DNA of 64,000 nucleotides from positions 20,627,578-20,691,577 of the forward strand of contig CM032131.1 in assembly GCA_018894105.1 (NCBI GenBank), read 5' to 3'. This document shows positions 1 through 10,940 of this stretch, one piece after another (position 1 is the first letter of the stretch; the number at the start of each line of letters is the position of its first letter). The notes under the pieces were generated by a model, which was not told the DNA's origin, searched no databases, and saw only the letters and a program-made list of their open reading frames with translations. Position numbers and translations under genes: made by a program. Source of the stretch: Jacaranda mimosifolia. Its lineage: Eukaryota > Streptophyta > Magnoliopsida > Lamiales > Bignoniaceae.

Positions 1-868
1 TAATATTCTTAAAATTTGAAAAGGTAATTGGAGAAAATAAGTTGAATATAAATTTGTATTTGAATGGTTGTTTGAAAAGTAATGATTATATAGGGTTTTA
101 GTAAATTATAGGTAGAAAGACATAGTAATAATGAAAAGAGGGGGAGAACATATGTAGGTTATTGAGAAATGTATTTTGAGTTAAAAATGAGTTGCAATCT
201 TGATGATAATGATGAAAAATTATTGATAATTTATTTTTAAATAGTAAAAATAATTGAATATGTATTTAAAAATGACACCAAACAGTGCCGCGTTTGCGTG
301 GTATTTCCCATTTCGCGAGTTGGTAGTGAGGTAAAAAAATGTCAAAAAAAGGTAATAATTCCTAGAGTTTTAACAAGTCTCTTACTTTTGTGTTTCCTAT
401 TTTCCAGCTTAAATAATTGTACATGGATAGACATTTGATAACATTCCAATTACAAAAGTTACTGAATTCGGATCGTAATCACATAATTCCATATCATCCC
501 TATTTACTTGAATTTTGCGTGTTTTTTTTATTCAATTTGATCTATAGAATGAATCTTCTCATTATTTATAAATTTTAATTAATTATTTAAGTCTTATTGA
601 GTCAAAATCCTACGAACATATATATATATATATATATATATACTTGGAGAGTGTAGGATTCATTATTGATGATGTGAAGAAAGAGAGGGAAACGGACCAA
701 AAATAAATTTAAATCTCATTAATTTATGGCAAAATAAAGTTCCACATTCATCTTCGGTTTATTGAAATGGTTTATTTATTCGAATGCTTAACTTAGTTTA
801 GGGAATTTTTGTTTAGAGAACATTACAAATAACGAATTTTTTTATCATTTCAACAAATCAATATTTTT
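1..868. other. AT-rich intergenic DNA, no gene seen
   Basis: No coding region or recognisable transposon end was found. The stretch is AT-rich with short homopolymers and a (TA)n run at about 619-641. Confidence 0.6.
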
Positions 869-1062
869 CTATTCACAAATCAAATCAATCGAAGTATAAA
901 CGAAAGACAATGGCACATAAGGTACACAAATGAGCCCATTCAAGCTCGAATATGAGACCTCCCACCCGCATAATAGGAGCACAAGGAGCCCATTTGTGCT
1001 CGAACACAAAACCTCCCATATAATAGGAGAAATTGATACCATTGAACTACATGCCACTTAGC
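869..1062 (-). repeat. tRNA-like SINE remnant
   Basis: Read on the minus strand, this piece has a motif like a pol III A box (TAGTTCAATGGT) followed by a B-box-like motif (TGTGTTCGAGCAC). A second diverged copy of the B-box part (ATATTCGAGCTTG) lies about 50 bases further on. The two halves are imperfect direct repeats of each other. This is the layout of a tRNA-derived SINE head or a degenerate tRNA-like repeat. No cloverleaf that would work as a tRNA gene is visible, so I do not call a tRNA. Confidence 0.35.
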
Positions 1063-1199
1063 ATTTTAGGGAATTTCAATTGTGCCAAAGTCTCTTGCAA
1101 AAATAATTAAAATTCATCCAAGTTGCTCGTGAAGCAGTAGTGCTAAATTTCTTGCGGGTCGTCAACCGATGGTTTGGAGCATCTATTATTAGGATTCGG

Positions 1200-1267
1200 T
1201 TGATGCTGGGTGCGAACCCAGTGCGCGTGTGTGTGTTTGCCACGGTGAGGTGCGTACCCAGCATCAA
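1200..1267. repeat. Inverted repeat with perfect 12-bp arms
   Basis: TTGATGCTGGGT at 1200-1211 is matched by its exact reverse complement at 1256-1267. The 44-base loop includes a (GT)n run. The arms could form a small hairpin. No associated gene was recognised. Confidence 0.6.
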
Positions 1268-1279
1268 ATACACCATTAC

Positions 1280-1706
1280 TATTATTAGTATGGAAGATCT
1301 ATTGGGATAAATAGAATAGCGATAGTTCTAAATTGTGGAAATATCTCGATTGCATCATGGACTTGAGACGTGGTGATAAATAAAAAAATGAAATATATAA
1401 AAAATTAAAAATATGCCGGTAATCTATTGGCATAAATTTTACACATATAATGTAAGATTAGATGTTTGAACCTGTCGAACTACTAGTATGTATATATAAA
1501 TAAAAAAATAAATAAAATAAAAAATTATGGATACTAGCTATCTTAAAAAAATAACAATGTTGGAATAGTTCAATTCTCAACATGGGACTTTATTCTCTTT
1601 AAAAGCATTTAAGTACAACCATTCATGTTTTAATTTGTAATATTTGTAGTTATGTAGACTTATTATTTGAGATACATTTCACATAATTATAGTCAACTAA
1701 ACATAT
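1280..1706. other. AT-rich intergenic DNA, no gene seen
   Basis: No coding region was recognised. A weak tRNA B-box-like motif (GTTTGAACCTG) lies near 1470. Confidence 0.5.
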
Positions 1707-2050
1707 CATGTTGTAGACATATCAATTTTTGCCCAATTGGAGAATGACATGTACAAAATAATATACTAGTTATTAATTCAAAATTTTCTATTTATCTTGG
1801 AATTTATTAAATTTAATTCCAAAAGATAGATAGTTAATTTTAATTAATACTCTAGTATTTATTTTATGCTCAAATCAAATATTGATAAGTATCAAAGATA
1901 AAGTGTCTATGTTTATAGACTAATCAAATCAAATATATTTGATATTATCTCTTTACATTTGATATTATCTTTTGATATTTGATATTATATTATTGAAGAG
2001 ATAACCATAAAAGAAGTTCAAGTCAATTTAGAATTCTCCCATCAAATATC

Positions 2051-2060
2051 TATATAAAGG
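2051..2060 (+). promoter_or_regulatory. TATA box of the solo LTR
   Basis: TATATAAAGG sits about 340 bp into the LTR, followed by GC-richer transcribed-looking sequence. Confidence 0.5.
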
Positions 2061-2144
2061 GGGATTATCAAAGCTCACTCTACATATAACACAAATTCCA
2101 ACAAGTGAGAGGAACTTTGAAGGAGTCCAACAATTCTCTCAATC

Positions 2145-2420
2145 AAATTTAAGGAGATCCATGTCGTTCAAGGCATTATTTGAGAAGCTCATCATATTCT
2201 GGCGTTTGATTCGAGATTAAAGTGCGAAGCCCTCGAATTGACGTTATTTTATTCAAATTAAATTTAAGGAGATCCACGACGTTCAAGGTGTTCTTCACGG
2301 AGCTTATATATTTTGGCGTTTGATTCGAGATTAAAGTGCGAAGCCTTCGAATTTGCTTTATTTTCGTCAAATCAAATTTAAGAAGATTCACGGCATTCAA
2401 GGCGTTCTTCACAGAGCTCA
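2145..2420. repeat. 115-bp tandem repeat, about 2.4 copies, inside the solo LTR
   Basis: Units start at about 2145, 2260 and 2374 with AAATTTAAG(G/A)AGAT and share the core TTTGATTCGAGATTAAAGTG. The period is 114-115 bp. It lies downstream of the LTR TATA box, so it would be in the R/U5 part. Minus-strand reading frames through it simply translate the repeat and are not taken as genes. Confidence 0.8.
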
Positions 2421-2575
2421 TCAAATTTCAATATCATATTTGGAAAAGGAAGAATCAAAGGATTAGATTAACGATTGAATTTACAATTTATAGATTTTAA
2501 TTTTATTTTATTTGTACGATTTTTCTTGTCTTGTAATTTAATTTTACAGATAAAGAAATTTGTGCTTGCACATGT

Positions 2576-3267
2576 ATATGGAGTAAAATAAAATTATGAG
2601 ATATCAAGGGAAAGAATGAGAATAAAGATGAATAAAGAATTCGGCCTCATAATTCATTCAGAGATATACAAAACTATTATAAGTGCGCAGACACCTTTCC
2701 TATCTTTGCACTCTTGGCACATAAAATTTTTTGCATGGAAAAATAATTTATTTAACCGACTAGAAAAGAACAATCTGTTTGCATATTTAATTAATTCAAA
2801 CTTGTGGATCTATTTATTAGATTCATCGGATTCTTCACCTAGCTAATTACAGGACTTTAAAATAAATAAAGCTAAGCACGTGTGCTATCAATTTTTGAGT
2901 TCGACTATGAAATTATGCTAAGAAAGCAAATGAGTTTTGCCAAAAATGACTTAATTGAATGCACAAATAACGTATCAAAAAACAATACATGTAAACTCAC
3001 GATGCACAAGGTGCCGGAAAACGTAGTATCAAAACTTACTTGAATTGATATAATTAGCTGAATATATTTATGTACAAATTCTTACAAATTTGTGGATCTT
3101 GCGCCTTTATTTCTTTGTGACATCTTCACGGACCTCCAAGGTGGGCCAGCGTTTTAGTGATTTGTGCGTAGATCTTGATAAGTAGTGAACTATTGTGCCT
3201 TTTTAGTTTTGGGTCTGAAAAATAATTTTGGTACAAACAATGAAACAATAATATATATATATATATA
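2576..3267. other. Intergenic DNA, no gene recognised
   Basis: A 76-codon plus-strand frame at 2616-2846 has no recognisable domain. The stretch ends in an (AT)n run at about 3248-3270. Confidence 0.5.
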
Positions 3268-4181
3268 TATGGATGTTAATGGAGCGAATTTTAATCCGAA
3301 TTCGATTCGATTATTTAGAATTTTTAACTGATAAAAAATTTGATGGATATGATTCGATTAAAAAAGTTCATAATTCAAAATAAATGAAGCGAATATCGAT
3401 ATGGCTCGATCCGATCCATTAATATTCGAATTCGAATATATTTAGTATTATACGTATGTACACACATGGTCCTATAATAATGCCAATGTAGATATTTGGA
3501 TGAAGGAAGTAATTAACTTCTATGCAATATATCAAATCACGCGTTTTTCATATAAATTGTTAGATTTTGAGCTTATTTACATCATAATTACATTACTTGT
3601 TTCTCTATTTTTATAACAAAAAAATGATGTGAGAAGAATAATGAGTATGACCCGAATGCAATAATATGGTAATAATGCAATGCAATGCAAATCTTGATTT
3701 GATCAAAATGAGTTTTTTTTTTCTAATAAATTTTTGAGTCTATAGTTAGTTGATTGAATAATCAAGTATACCTATGTGTTTATAATGCCAAATAAGTACT
3801 ATTATCAACAACGGAATCTAAAATGTAATGATTTGGTGAATGAATGTTATTAAGTTAAATTCTATTGTTGCTTTTAAGTGATCAACATACTTGAAAATGG
3901 ATTCATTAATCCATTCTGTATTTTTTTAAGGATGATCGTTTTGAATTTGAATTCTACTAAATTTTTAGAAAAATAGTAAATATATGATGATTTTTGAAAT
4001 ATTCAAATTTGAATTTTTTTGGATATCTGACGGATATTCGACTTTTATTTGGATTCGAATATATTTATACCAACTACAGATTCAATGGATACTGGATCGA
4101 AATTAGATATGATATATTACTTTCAGATTCGAACATGAATCCAGCATGATCCGATCCGAATCTGACCCATTAACAGCCCTA
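3268..4181. mobile_element. Non-autonomous hAT-like element, 914 bp
   Basis: The left end (TATGGATGTTAATGG) and the reverse complement of the right end (TAGGGCTGTTAATGG) are imperfect terminal inverted repeats. They also match the TAGGGCTGTCAAC ends of the better preserved element at 47304-47999. The subterminal regions are rich in ATTCGAAT-like motifs (3300-3440 and 4040-4170), as in that relative. Both flanks are TATATATA, which fits an 8-bp hAT target duplication but is low complexity and therefore weak. There is no transposase ORF. Confidence 0.6.
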
Positions 4182-4206
4182 TATATATATTAAGTATATA
4201 TATAAG

Positions 4207-4256
4207 CAGGAATAGGCCAGCTATAGTAGCAGGTGCTCGACCGGCGGACCCCAAGC
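4207..4256 (+). repeat. Leader motif shared with 16762-16812
   Basis: The string GCTATAGTAGCA, then (G/A)ACCGGC and ACCCCA, recurs at 16762-16812 with similar spacing. At both places it follows an ATATATAAG tail and lies upstream of host gene fragments. It may mark one end of a gene-capturing repeat family. Confidence 0.45.
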
Positions 4257-4390
4257 TTCACCTTTTTTCCTTTCTTTTTTTTTTGTTTGCTTATGTTCTT
4301 TTTCCTCTGTCGACTGTACACTATCGATATTGCGCCATTGCCATCGCCGGCCAAGACTCCAAGAATTAAATTGTGGTGATTGTTGCCTCC

Positions 4391-4537
4391 TCCATCATAG
4401 AAGAATATGACCCAGTTTGGCCAAACACTAATCAGGACTACTATGAGAAGAGAAAAAGAAAAGCAAAGAAGTTGAATATTTCTAGAGAGGAAATATGGCG
4501 AAGAAAGGTGCTAGGATCACTGTCGCACCCCCATTGA
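4391..4537 (+). pseudogene. DRT111/SPF45 splicing-factor fragment
   Basis: This 48-codon frame ends in a TGA at 4535. It contains IIEEYDPVWPN, YYEKRKRKAKK and LNISREEIWRRK. In plant DRT111 (the SPF45-like splicing factor of the U2-snRNP-associated machinery) the matching stretches are an EEYDP.RPNDYE motif, a KRKA-rich basic run and an LNISGEEAW.RR motif, separated there by a long charged helix. Here the charged helix is missing and the two ends are fused, so this is a shortened fragment, not a gene. The match is from memory of the family and was not searched. The fragment lies just left of the MULE and downstream of the shared leader motif. Confidence 0.6.
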
Positions 4538-4883
4538 GAAAAGGATTCGTTTAATTCAGCAGTTACAGAGATTTGTTTGATATATCAAAATAGCAATATA
4601 TGTGTATTTGTCCATGGTTCCATTCAAGTTATTGATGATTGATATTGCTCCTTGTAATATTTGAAAAACGAAAGATTCCCCATTGATGCAATAGAATATT
4701 TTGGTGAGGTATTTCTCATAAAAACTTTCTCTTTATTATAGTTAGGCCTCATATTATAGATCTCATATGTGCAATTTTCTTGTAATTTTGTTAAATTTTG
4801 TTCCAACCATTTTAGATCTATATAGAAAGTTTATGTTGCTTGCATTTCAAAATGGAACATACTATCTATGCTATTGAAGACGG

Positions 4884-5144
4884 GGCAAAAATGCAGTTTT
4901 GGTCCCAAACTTTAGGCCCCTTAGCAAAATAGGTACCATGCTTCTCAAAATAGACAAAATAAGCCCCATAATCAACTATACAATTGCAAAAACAGTCCAG
5001 CTATTAATTTTCTAACAGATTTTGCACATAATATACGGATGCCCGTTAAATATGCCATTGTGTGCAAATAGAAATTGGAAGGAATCTAATGTGGCCAAGT
5101 GGAATTTAGAGGGAAGAAACGTTGGATTAAATATAAGAAATTGG
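4884..5144 (+). repeat. Left terminal inverted repeat of the MULE
   Basis: About 261 bp, inverted relative to 10941-11202 with scattered mismatches. It runs from GGCAAAAATGCAG to AAATATAAGAAATTGG. It ends 123 bp before the ATG of the GRF ORF, so it is well placed to act as that ORF's promoter, as MuDR TIRs do. Confidence 0.85.
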
Positions 5145-5267
5145 GTAAAAAAATGTTGTGCCCTAGCGCCTAATTTCCTTAGCCTCCATTTTAATTTTCT
5201 TGTTTCTTTTCCTCCCATTTCTTCTTTCTCTCTCATGTAGTAGAGGTATTGCGAGCCTCTTTGAAGA

Positions 5268-5627
5268 ATGTCTTCTTCCTCCTCAACACAAACAAATGTA
5301 GTGTGCTATTGTGGGAACCAAGCTCGCTTGTGAACATCATGGACAAATGAGGACCCTGGAACGGCGGTCCTAATATGTGCAAATTCTATCAAAGGTAATG
5401 ACTGTGGGTTTTTCATATGGGAAGACAAGCCCATTTGTGCAAGGGCAAAAACCATAATACCTGGATTATTATGAATGATTAATGAAATGGAGGCTCAACT
5501 TCCTAAATTGAAAGTCAGAATCACAGAGTTGGAGGGCCAAAATGCACAGTTGAGAAGGAGGAGAAATATGTACATTGGGTTGTTAGTTCTATCTTGGATG
5601 CCTTTTGCCTACAAATGGTTGTTTTGA
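5268..5627 (+). pseudogene. GRF-type zinc finger, coiled-coil and membrane-tail ORF carried by the MULE
   Basis: One frame of 119 codons runs from ATG 5268 to TGA 5625-5627 with two internal TGA codons. It starts MSSSSSTQTNVVCYCGN. A CxC pair (residues 13 and 15), TSWTNEDPG, then CANSIKGNDCGFFIWED form a GRF-type zinc finger, a nucleic-acid-binding fold with a C..C.FF.W.D signature. A predicted coiled coil follows (MEAQLPKLKVRITELEGQ), then a basic RRRR and a hydrophobic tail (YIGLLVLSWMPFAYKWLF) like a C-terminal anchor. The layout resembles the plant At4g04775-like proteins. Both internal stops fall where an Arg codon would fit (CGA to TGA). The residues after DPG look scrambled by compensating one-base indels. 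It has no close host neighbour. It converges on the transposase gene inside the same TIRs. The function in transposition is unknown. Confidence 0.65.
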
Positions 5628-6450
5628 AGGGGGAAAATGAGGATAGTAGGGAAGGCTGAATTAGAATTCAGTTTGCCCTGTTCCACTGTCTATGTTTGGA
5701 AGAAAAATGAAGTGTAAACTGGGGTCTATTATAGGTTATCTTGATGTATCTTGATTTGTGTTTTTGTATTTTTAAGACGTAATCTTTTGGTCTGTACTAT
5801 TAAAGTCTAAGTGTAATGAAAATTGAAAAATTTCCCCAGCAATACTCTATTTTGCACTGGTTTGTACTAGTAAAGTGAACTGAAGAATCAATTTTCCCCA
5901 ACATAGCTCTCCTTTGCATTTTGGTTGATTACATGAATTAATGTTATTGAATTAAAGTTTCGTTAAAGTGAATGTTGCTAGCAAGTTGGCTTTGTTTTTG
6001 TGTATTCACTTAACTTAATTTGTGCACACAAATAGGAGTGAATTATTGTTAAAAGTAGGTTCTACATAATTTTGCTAAATAACAAGTGTTTTGAGAAGAG
6101 ATTTAGTAACTTGGAAACCTGAAATTTGTCAAATAACCAAAGCTACAGTGCAATGTACAAAAGCTTTAAACTTTAAAGCTTCAATTGCATCAATTCCATT
6201 GGTTGAGTAAAACAAAGTTCACTATCAATACAACTCAAAGTTTCAAATTCCAACCACATCCTTCCCAAAATATACAATCTCCTAACCAAAGGAACTTCAA
6301 TACTAGATAGCCAAAAATACCAAAAAAACAATAAAAGCCACAAGTACTGTACATTTACAGGCTCAATCATAACATGCATCAAAGGCGTACAAAAAACCAT
6401 CAACTCTACACAAATCCAACTTTCTTCTTTTTAGGATTATTCTTCTTTCC

Positions 6451-9400
6451 TTATGTGGAATTTGATACTGCAGCATTCAAGTTAGAAATGGTCACATACT
6501 GCTTTCCATCTTTAATGATCACAGGCACAGAAGAGGCTTCCTTAGTAGCGTTGGAAGTGGTCTCCTTTATAGCATGAGGATAAGGAGCCATTAGTATAGG
6601 AGATCTAATATTAACTTTAGAGTGCATTGATGATGTTGGAATAGGAAACGAATGAGGCACAAGACTTGAAGTTGGCTTCATTTGCTGGCTAGGAGTCTTA
6701 AATGGTTGCTTACTCCTCAAGTCATCCCTTCCCTTTGATCTTAAGTCTCTCAATGGCTTGTACAATAAACAATGACATAGTTACAATCCCTCTAGTAGAC
6801 ATATTCGAGAAAATGTCAAAATGGCATGTGCAACAAACATTGGCACAGAAACAATGTACTATTGCTAAATAAAAAAATCAGCAACTTAATCTCAAAGCTT
6901 CACATACTTACATTTTCATCGATATTTGTTGCACTATTGAAGCTTGTTGAACCTTGCCGCACATTTATTGGGGCCTTCAGTCTACTGGTAGTAGCCTACA
7001 TACAAGAGGAGTCAGTTTTAACACAAACGTCCCATAAAAAATAAAATAAATAAGCTCAATAACCTGTTATACTTGCACACTCCCTAGTGGTTGGCTTATA
7101 TCTCTCCAACATTAGCATGGCAAGTAGCCTGCATACAATTTTCAAAAAGAATAAAATTTAAAAAGTATTTTTTTACCTACTAAACTTGCACACTCCCCAA
7201 TGTTTGGCTTATGCTCTCTCCAACATTAGCATTGCAAGTGGCCTGCATACAAGAGGAGACAAATGTAAAGTAAAATTTCCAGAAAGAATACAATTAAAAA
7301 AAGTATTTGTTTACCTGTTGAACTTGCACATTCCCTAATGGTTGGCTCATACTCTCTCCAATAACATTAGCATTGTCAATTGCTTGTATATAAGAGAAGA
7401 CAAATATAAAGCAAAATTTCCAAAACAAAAAAGAAAAAATGAGTAAATCTCAAAAACCTACTGAACCTACACGCTCTCCAATGATAGGCTTCATGCACTT
7501 GTCCTCCTCTTTGTCTATCAACATAATATATTGATTATTACATCAATATTAATCAATTAATTAGTAAGATATAAGTTATCACATTATTACACTTATAGTC
7601 AATTTGCTTCCCTGTTGTATTGGTTCTTCTTGTGTTAATGGTGGGATGTCTTCAACTTGTGTCAATTCTTTAGGTTGTTCATTCTGTATATCATCCATAG
7701 GAAACTCTTCTGCAAATTTCCTCCATTGAAACCCTTTCTTGTTGTGCCCACTTGCCCCATAAAACTTGTAGGTTACACTATATTTCTGCCTCTTAATTTT
7801 GATTGTTTGTTAAAGGAGTCAACTTTGCTCTTCTTCTTCCTTAGTTGCTCATCGACCTCCAGTCTTCTGGCTCTTTTAGGCTTCCTTTTCTTTCTTCCAA
7901 AATTTAGTGGAAGAGGTGGAAGGAAGCCACAAGTCTAGTCCATTATTGGACATACGGCTGGCTCATAAGCTTTACTGTAAGTGTCCACAGTGTAATAATT
8001 ATGCATAAAGTCCTCAGGATCAAGACTCTGGCTACATATTGCACTCATTCCATGTTGACCTAGAATGCCACTCTCCTCTTACTTTCTACATGAGAAATTG
8101 TGAGCCTTCAAATCAGCAGTATATCTTGCTATTTCATAAAAATTAATCTCATAAAGCCAGTCGTTAAACTTAATGGGAATGCAATCAGCTGCCTCATTCA
8201 TGTTCTTCCCAAGGATATTCTTAATTTTAGGACACAACTTTCTTTCCTCCCATTTTCTTTCATACCTATCCTTGTTTTTTTAAAGCATCATCATCAAATA
8301 CTACCTAATCCATTCCAACATAGTCAAAATTAGCTTCTCCCTTGCTTCCAGTATATTGTAATTAAATATCTCACACATATTATTCAAAAGTATATCACAT
8401 TTTGAAAATGGATTAAAATAGGATCTTGACCATTGTGGTAGAAGTTTATCTTACAACCATTCTACACACTTGGGATCTAATTCACCAAGTTCTTTCAATC
8501 TTTTTCTTAAATTATGCCATTGTACTAGCCTCAGTAGCTCTCCATAACCCTCTTCTGTAAGCTAACCCTTAAAACCAGTAGTTTTCATATTGTCATGAAG
8601 GTGCCTCACACAAAACTTGTTGTTAGCTTCTGGGAAAACTGACTCAAAGGCTGGTACAAGCCCCTTTTGCTTATCTAATATGAAAGTAAAACCATCATCT
8701 CTCTTAATCCTCAAATCATATTTAGGAAGCCACAAAAACCATACTGAAGCCTCTATAATTTTACTACATAACACTGCATAAGCCATTTGGAATAGGCAAT
8801 TGTTTAGGTCAATGGAAACTGCAGCAAGCAGTGCTCCACTATGTGGCCCCTTTAAATATGCATCAATACCTATGATGGGTCTACAGCTTGCTATGAAGCC
8901 TTGTTTAGGGCTTGAAAACATACATAAAATTTTTCAAATTTTCTCAAGCTATTACCATATACTTGATCACTTAATGGCATCACAATAATAGAACCAGGAT
9001 TTTTTGACCTCAAAGCCTCTGCATAATCCCATACTTTAGCATACTGTTCATCATAATTACCCTCAATTGACTTTAAGGCCCTTCTCTTTACTTTATATGC
9101 CTGATACTTTGACACATGAAAGCTTATATCCTTAATAACATCATTTCTAAAACCCTTTGTGTCTCTCTTAGAATCAAACTTAAAAGCTTTTTCATAATTC
9201 TAAGACGACCTCTTAGACTTGACATTGTGCACATTATAAGACCTCCCACATTTGTGATTACGATTGTATTCCCTAATTTGAAATGAAAACTCATTCTTCA
9301 CTTTAAGTGCATTAATGTGCCAATCACAACCCTTATCATTGCACCTTGCATACACCATTCTTTTACCATTTTTTGTAAATTTTAAATTTCTCCTAATCTT

Positions 9401-10053
9401 GATAGCATATGACTATACAACCTCCCTAAACTCTTTTTTATTACTAAATATCATCTCTATGTCAAAGATAGGATCAAAGGTATCAGAGGGGTTAAATATG
9501 GCAGGTTTTTCCCCCTCTTTCCATTATTTGAACCAACATCACTCTTAAAATCCTCATCACACGATAGATTATCAGTTTTAGGGTTAGAGGACATATCCAT
9601 ATTGCTATTAGGCTCATTGTGCTATTCTTGATTAGGTCCTACCCACTCTACATCCTTATTAGTGTGCTTCTCAAATAACACATCATCCATATCATCTTCA
9701 CTACTAAAGTCACTACCTAACATATAGTCACTGTCACTGAAATTACTCTCTCTACCCTCCCCAACATCAGTTTCTCTCTCTCTAAACTCTCTAAGATCCT
9801 CATTAGCCTCACCATCCCCAGCAGCCTCACCAAGATCATTATCCTCATCTCTAATCTCTAAATCATCAAAACCCCAGTCCTTGCCATCTTCATATTCATC
9901 AATAAATCTCAAATCTAGATCACATTCATGAGGAATAGGCTCAATTTGGGTATTCTGCTCATTAATGTCATTAGGAAGTCCTTCTACAACTAAATGTTGT
10001 TTATTAAGTGCATTGTCAACAACACCTCTCACAACATCTAGGTACAAGTGCAT
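6451..10053 (-). pseudogene. MuDR/mudrA-like transposase, degenerate
   Basis: Minus strand. An acidic N-terminal region lies at 10053-9622 (EDNDLGEAAGDGEAN, FSSEDDMDDV). The MuDR DNA-binding domain follows at about 9450-9200 (IKIRRNLKFTKNG, CNDKGCDWH, NHKCGRSYNVH; C-x4-C...H-x-C zinc ligands), then KVWDYAEALR near 9030. The core is at 8921-8562 (CRPIIGIDAYLKGPHSG, AFESVFPEAN, FCVRHLHDNMK). A SWIM/zinc-knuckle tail is at about 8200-7740 (CPKIKNILGKN, ADLKAHNFSCRK, then PEDFMHNYYTV). The C-terminus ends at 6451 (IIKDGKQYVTISNL). There are stops after RSS near 9200 and after SCRK near 8090, a frame change around 8900, and one codon missing after GIDA. The first catalytic Asp is recognisable; the others were not secured. 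The 3' part appears to be split by several introns (see 7060-7400). Confidence 0.85.
7060..7400 (-). repeat. Tandemly repeated exon-intron module in the transposase 3' part
   Basis: Three near-copies are anchored at CTTGCAC 7072, 7185 and 7323 (spacing 113 and 138 bp). On the minus strand each copy has an acceptor-like end (TTGTATGCAG or similar), an exon of about 65 bp encoding a peptide like NANVGESISQTLG then VQVQ, and a donor (GTAAA or similar). A diverged fourth relative lies at about 7445-7500. The intron parts (AAAAAGTATTT and flanks) are repeated too, so the unit amplified was exon plus intron. Confidence 0.6.
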
Positions 10054-10940
10054 TTCATTTTCATAATAATCAAAAAATTAAAAAAGATCAGTTTCAAACA
10101 TAATTATCCTAAATTTATGCAAAAGGTTAATATAATATTTTTTTCTCCCCCTTATACCCCAACTATTCACAAAAACTATTAAGATGAGCCAAACATATAG
10201 TTCTAAGGTCAAGTCAAATGCACTAATTGTTCCTCCCCTATATTATGCTCTAGGTACAAATACAAGTGCACCATCATTATGAATTAATAAAGTGGCTAAG
10301 CAGTTTCCTTTTCCTACATTATAAAAGGAAAAAAAAACAAAAACAAAAACAATCAGCACACAATAGAGCATGTGTAGATAAGCAACTGTATATTCACTAA
10401 GTTGGATGTACTACTACTTTATTCAAGGGGAACACAACTCTCTAGTTAAATTGTTCCAACTACACTAAATGTACTATTGTATTATCCAATTTCTATCCCC
10501 TAGGCTCTACTACAAAAAAGAATAAAATTAGGCCCCTAGCCCTACTACACAGAAGAATAAAACACACATGCACAAAACCAGGGACCACAAACCAAACCAA
10601 ATAATGCCATGCATTAGTTAAAAAAAAGGGCCACTTAAAGCCAAAAGTAGACAAATCCTAACATATCAACAAATGCCAGCATGCTTTATCTCAAAACGAG
10701 GGAAACAACAAAAAATTACACTAACTCCCACAATATGGCTATCGATTAAGCCAAGTTTCCTATCCTCTTGTCACTCTTTCCTCTCTTTCATGCTACTAAT
10801 GGAATGGAACAAGATTTTTTAGAATTGATTTTAGAGAGAAGCAGTAGTTTTGAAGCTAGGATTTTCTTGTTTGAGGAATTTTGTCTAAGAAATTGGGGGA
10901 AATCACTTTTAATCTTGATTTTTATTTCCTCATAATTCAT
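10054..10940 (-). other. 5' leader region of the MULE transposase gene
   Basis: No conserved coding was seen between the acidic N-terminus and the right TIR. A minus-strand open stretch (about 10930-10788, ending SIPLVA) is possibly a leader exon. The spacing matches the other arm, where TIR and ATG are close, only if an intron is present here. Confidence 0.35.

Larger units (their letters stand above)
1712..2570 (+). mobile_element. Solo LTR of an LTR retrotransposon, 859 bp
   Basis: The piece starts with TG (TGTAGACATATC) and ends with CA (TGTGCTTGCA). It is bounded by a perfect 5-bp direct repeat CATGT at 1707-1711 and 2571-2575, the signature of retroviral-type integration. A TATA box (TATATAAAGG, 2051-2060) lies in the middle, as expected for an LTR promoter, and gives the plus orientation. 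No internal gag or pol lies beside it, so unequal recombination between two LTRs probably removed the body. Its length and the lack of a TGTAACACCCC start separate it from the two large LTR families further along. The family is not identified; a copia-type LTR is possible. Confidence 0.75.

Noticed and set aside
869..1062. Functional tRNA gene
   Set aside because: A- and B-box-like motifs are present, but no cloverleaf or anticodon stem could be formed by eye.
2176..2424. 82-codon minus-strand frame with repeated peptide
   Set aside because: It is the 115-bp tandem repeat of the solo LTR read in frame (period close to a multiple of three).
2616..2846. 76-codon plus-strand frame
   Set aside because: No domain, AT-rich composition, no promoter or splice context.
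5012..5240. Short frames on both strands within the left TIR
   Set aside because: They are within inverted-repeat DNA and have no domain; the mirrored frame at 10788-11063 is the same TIR.
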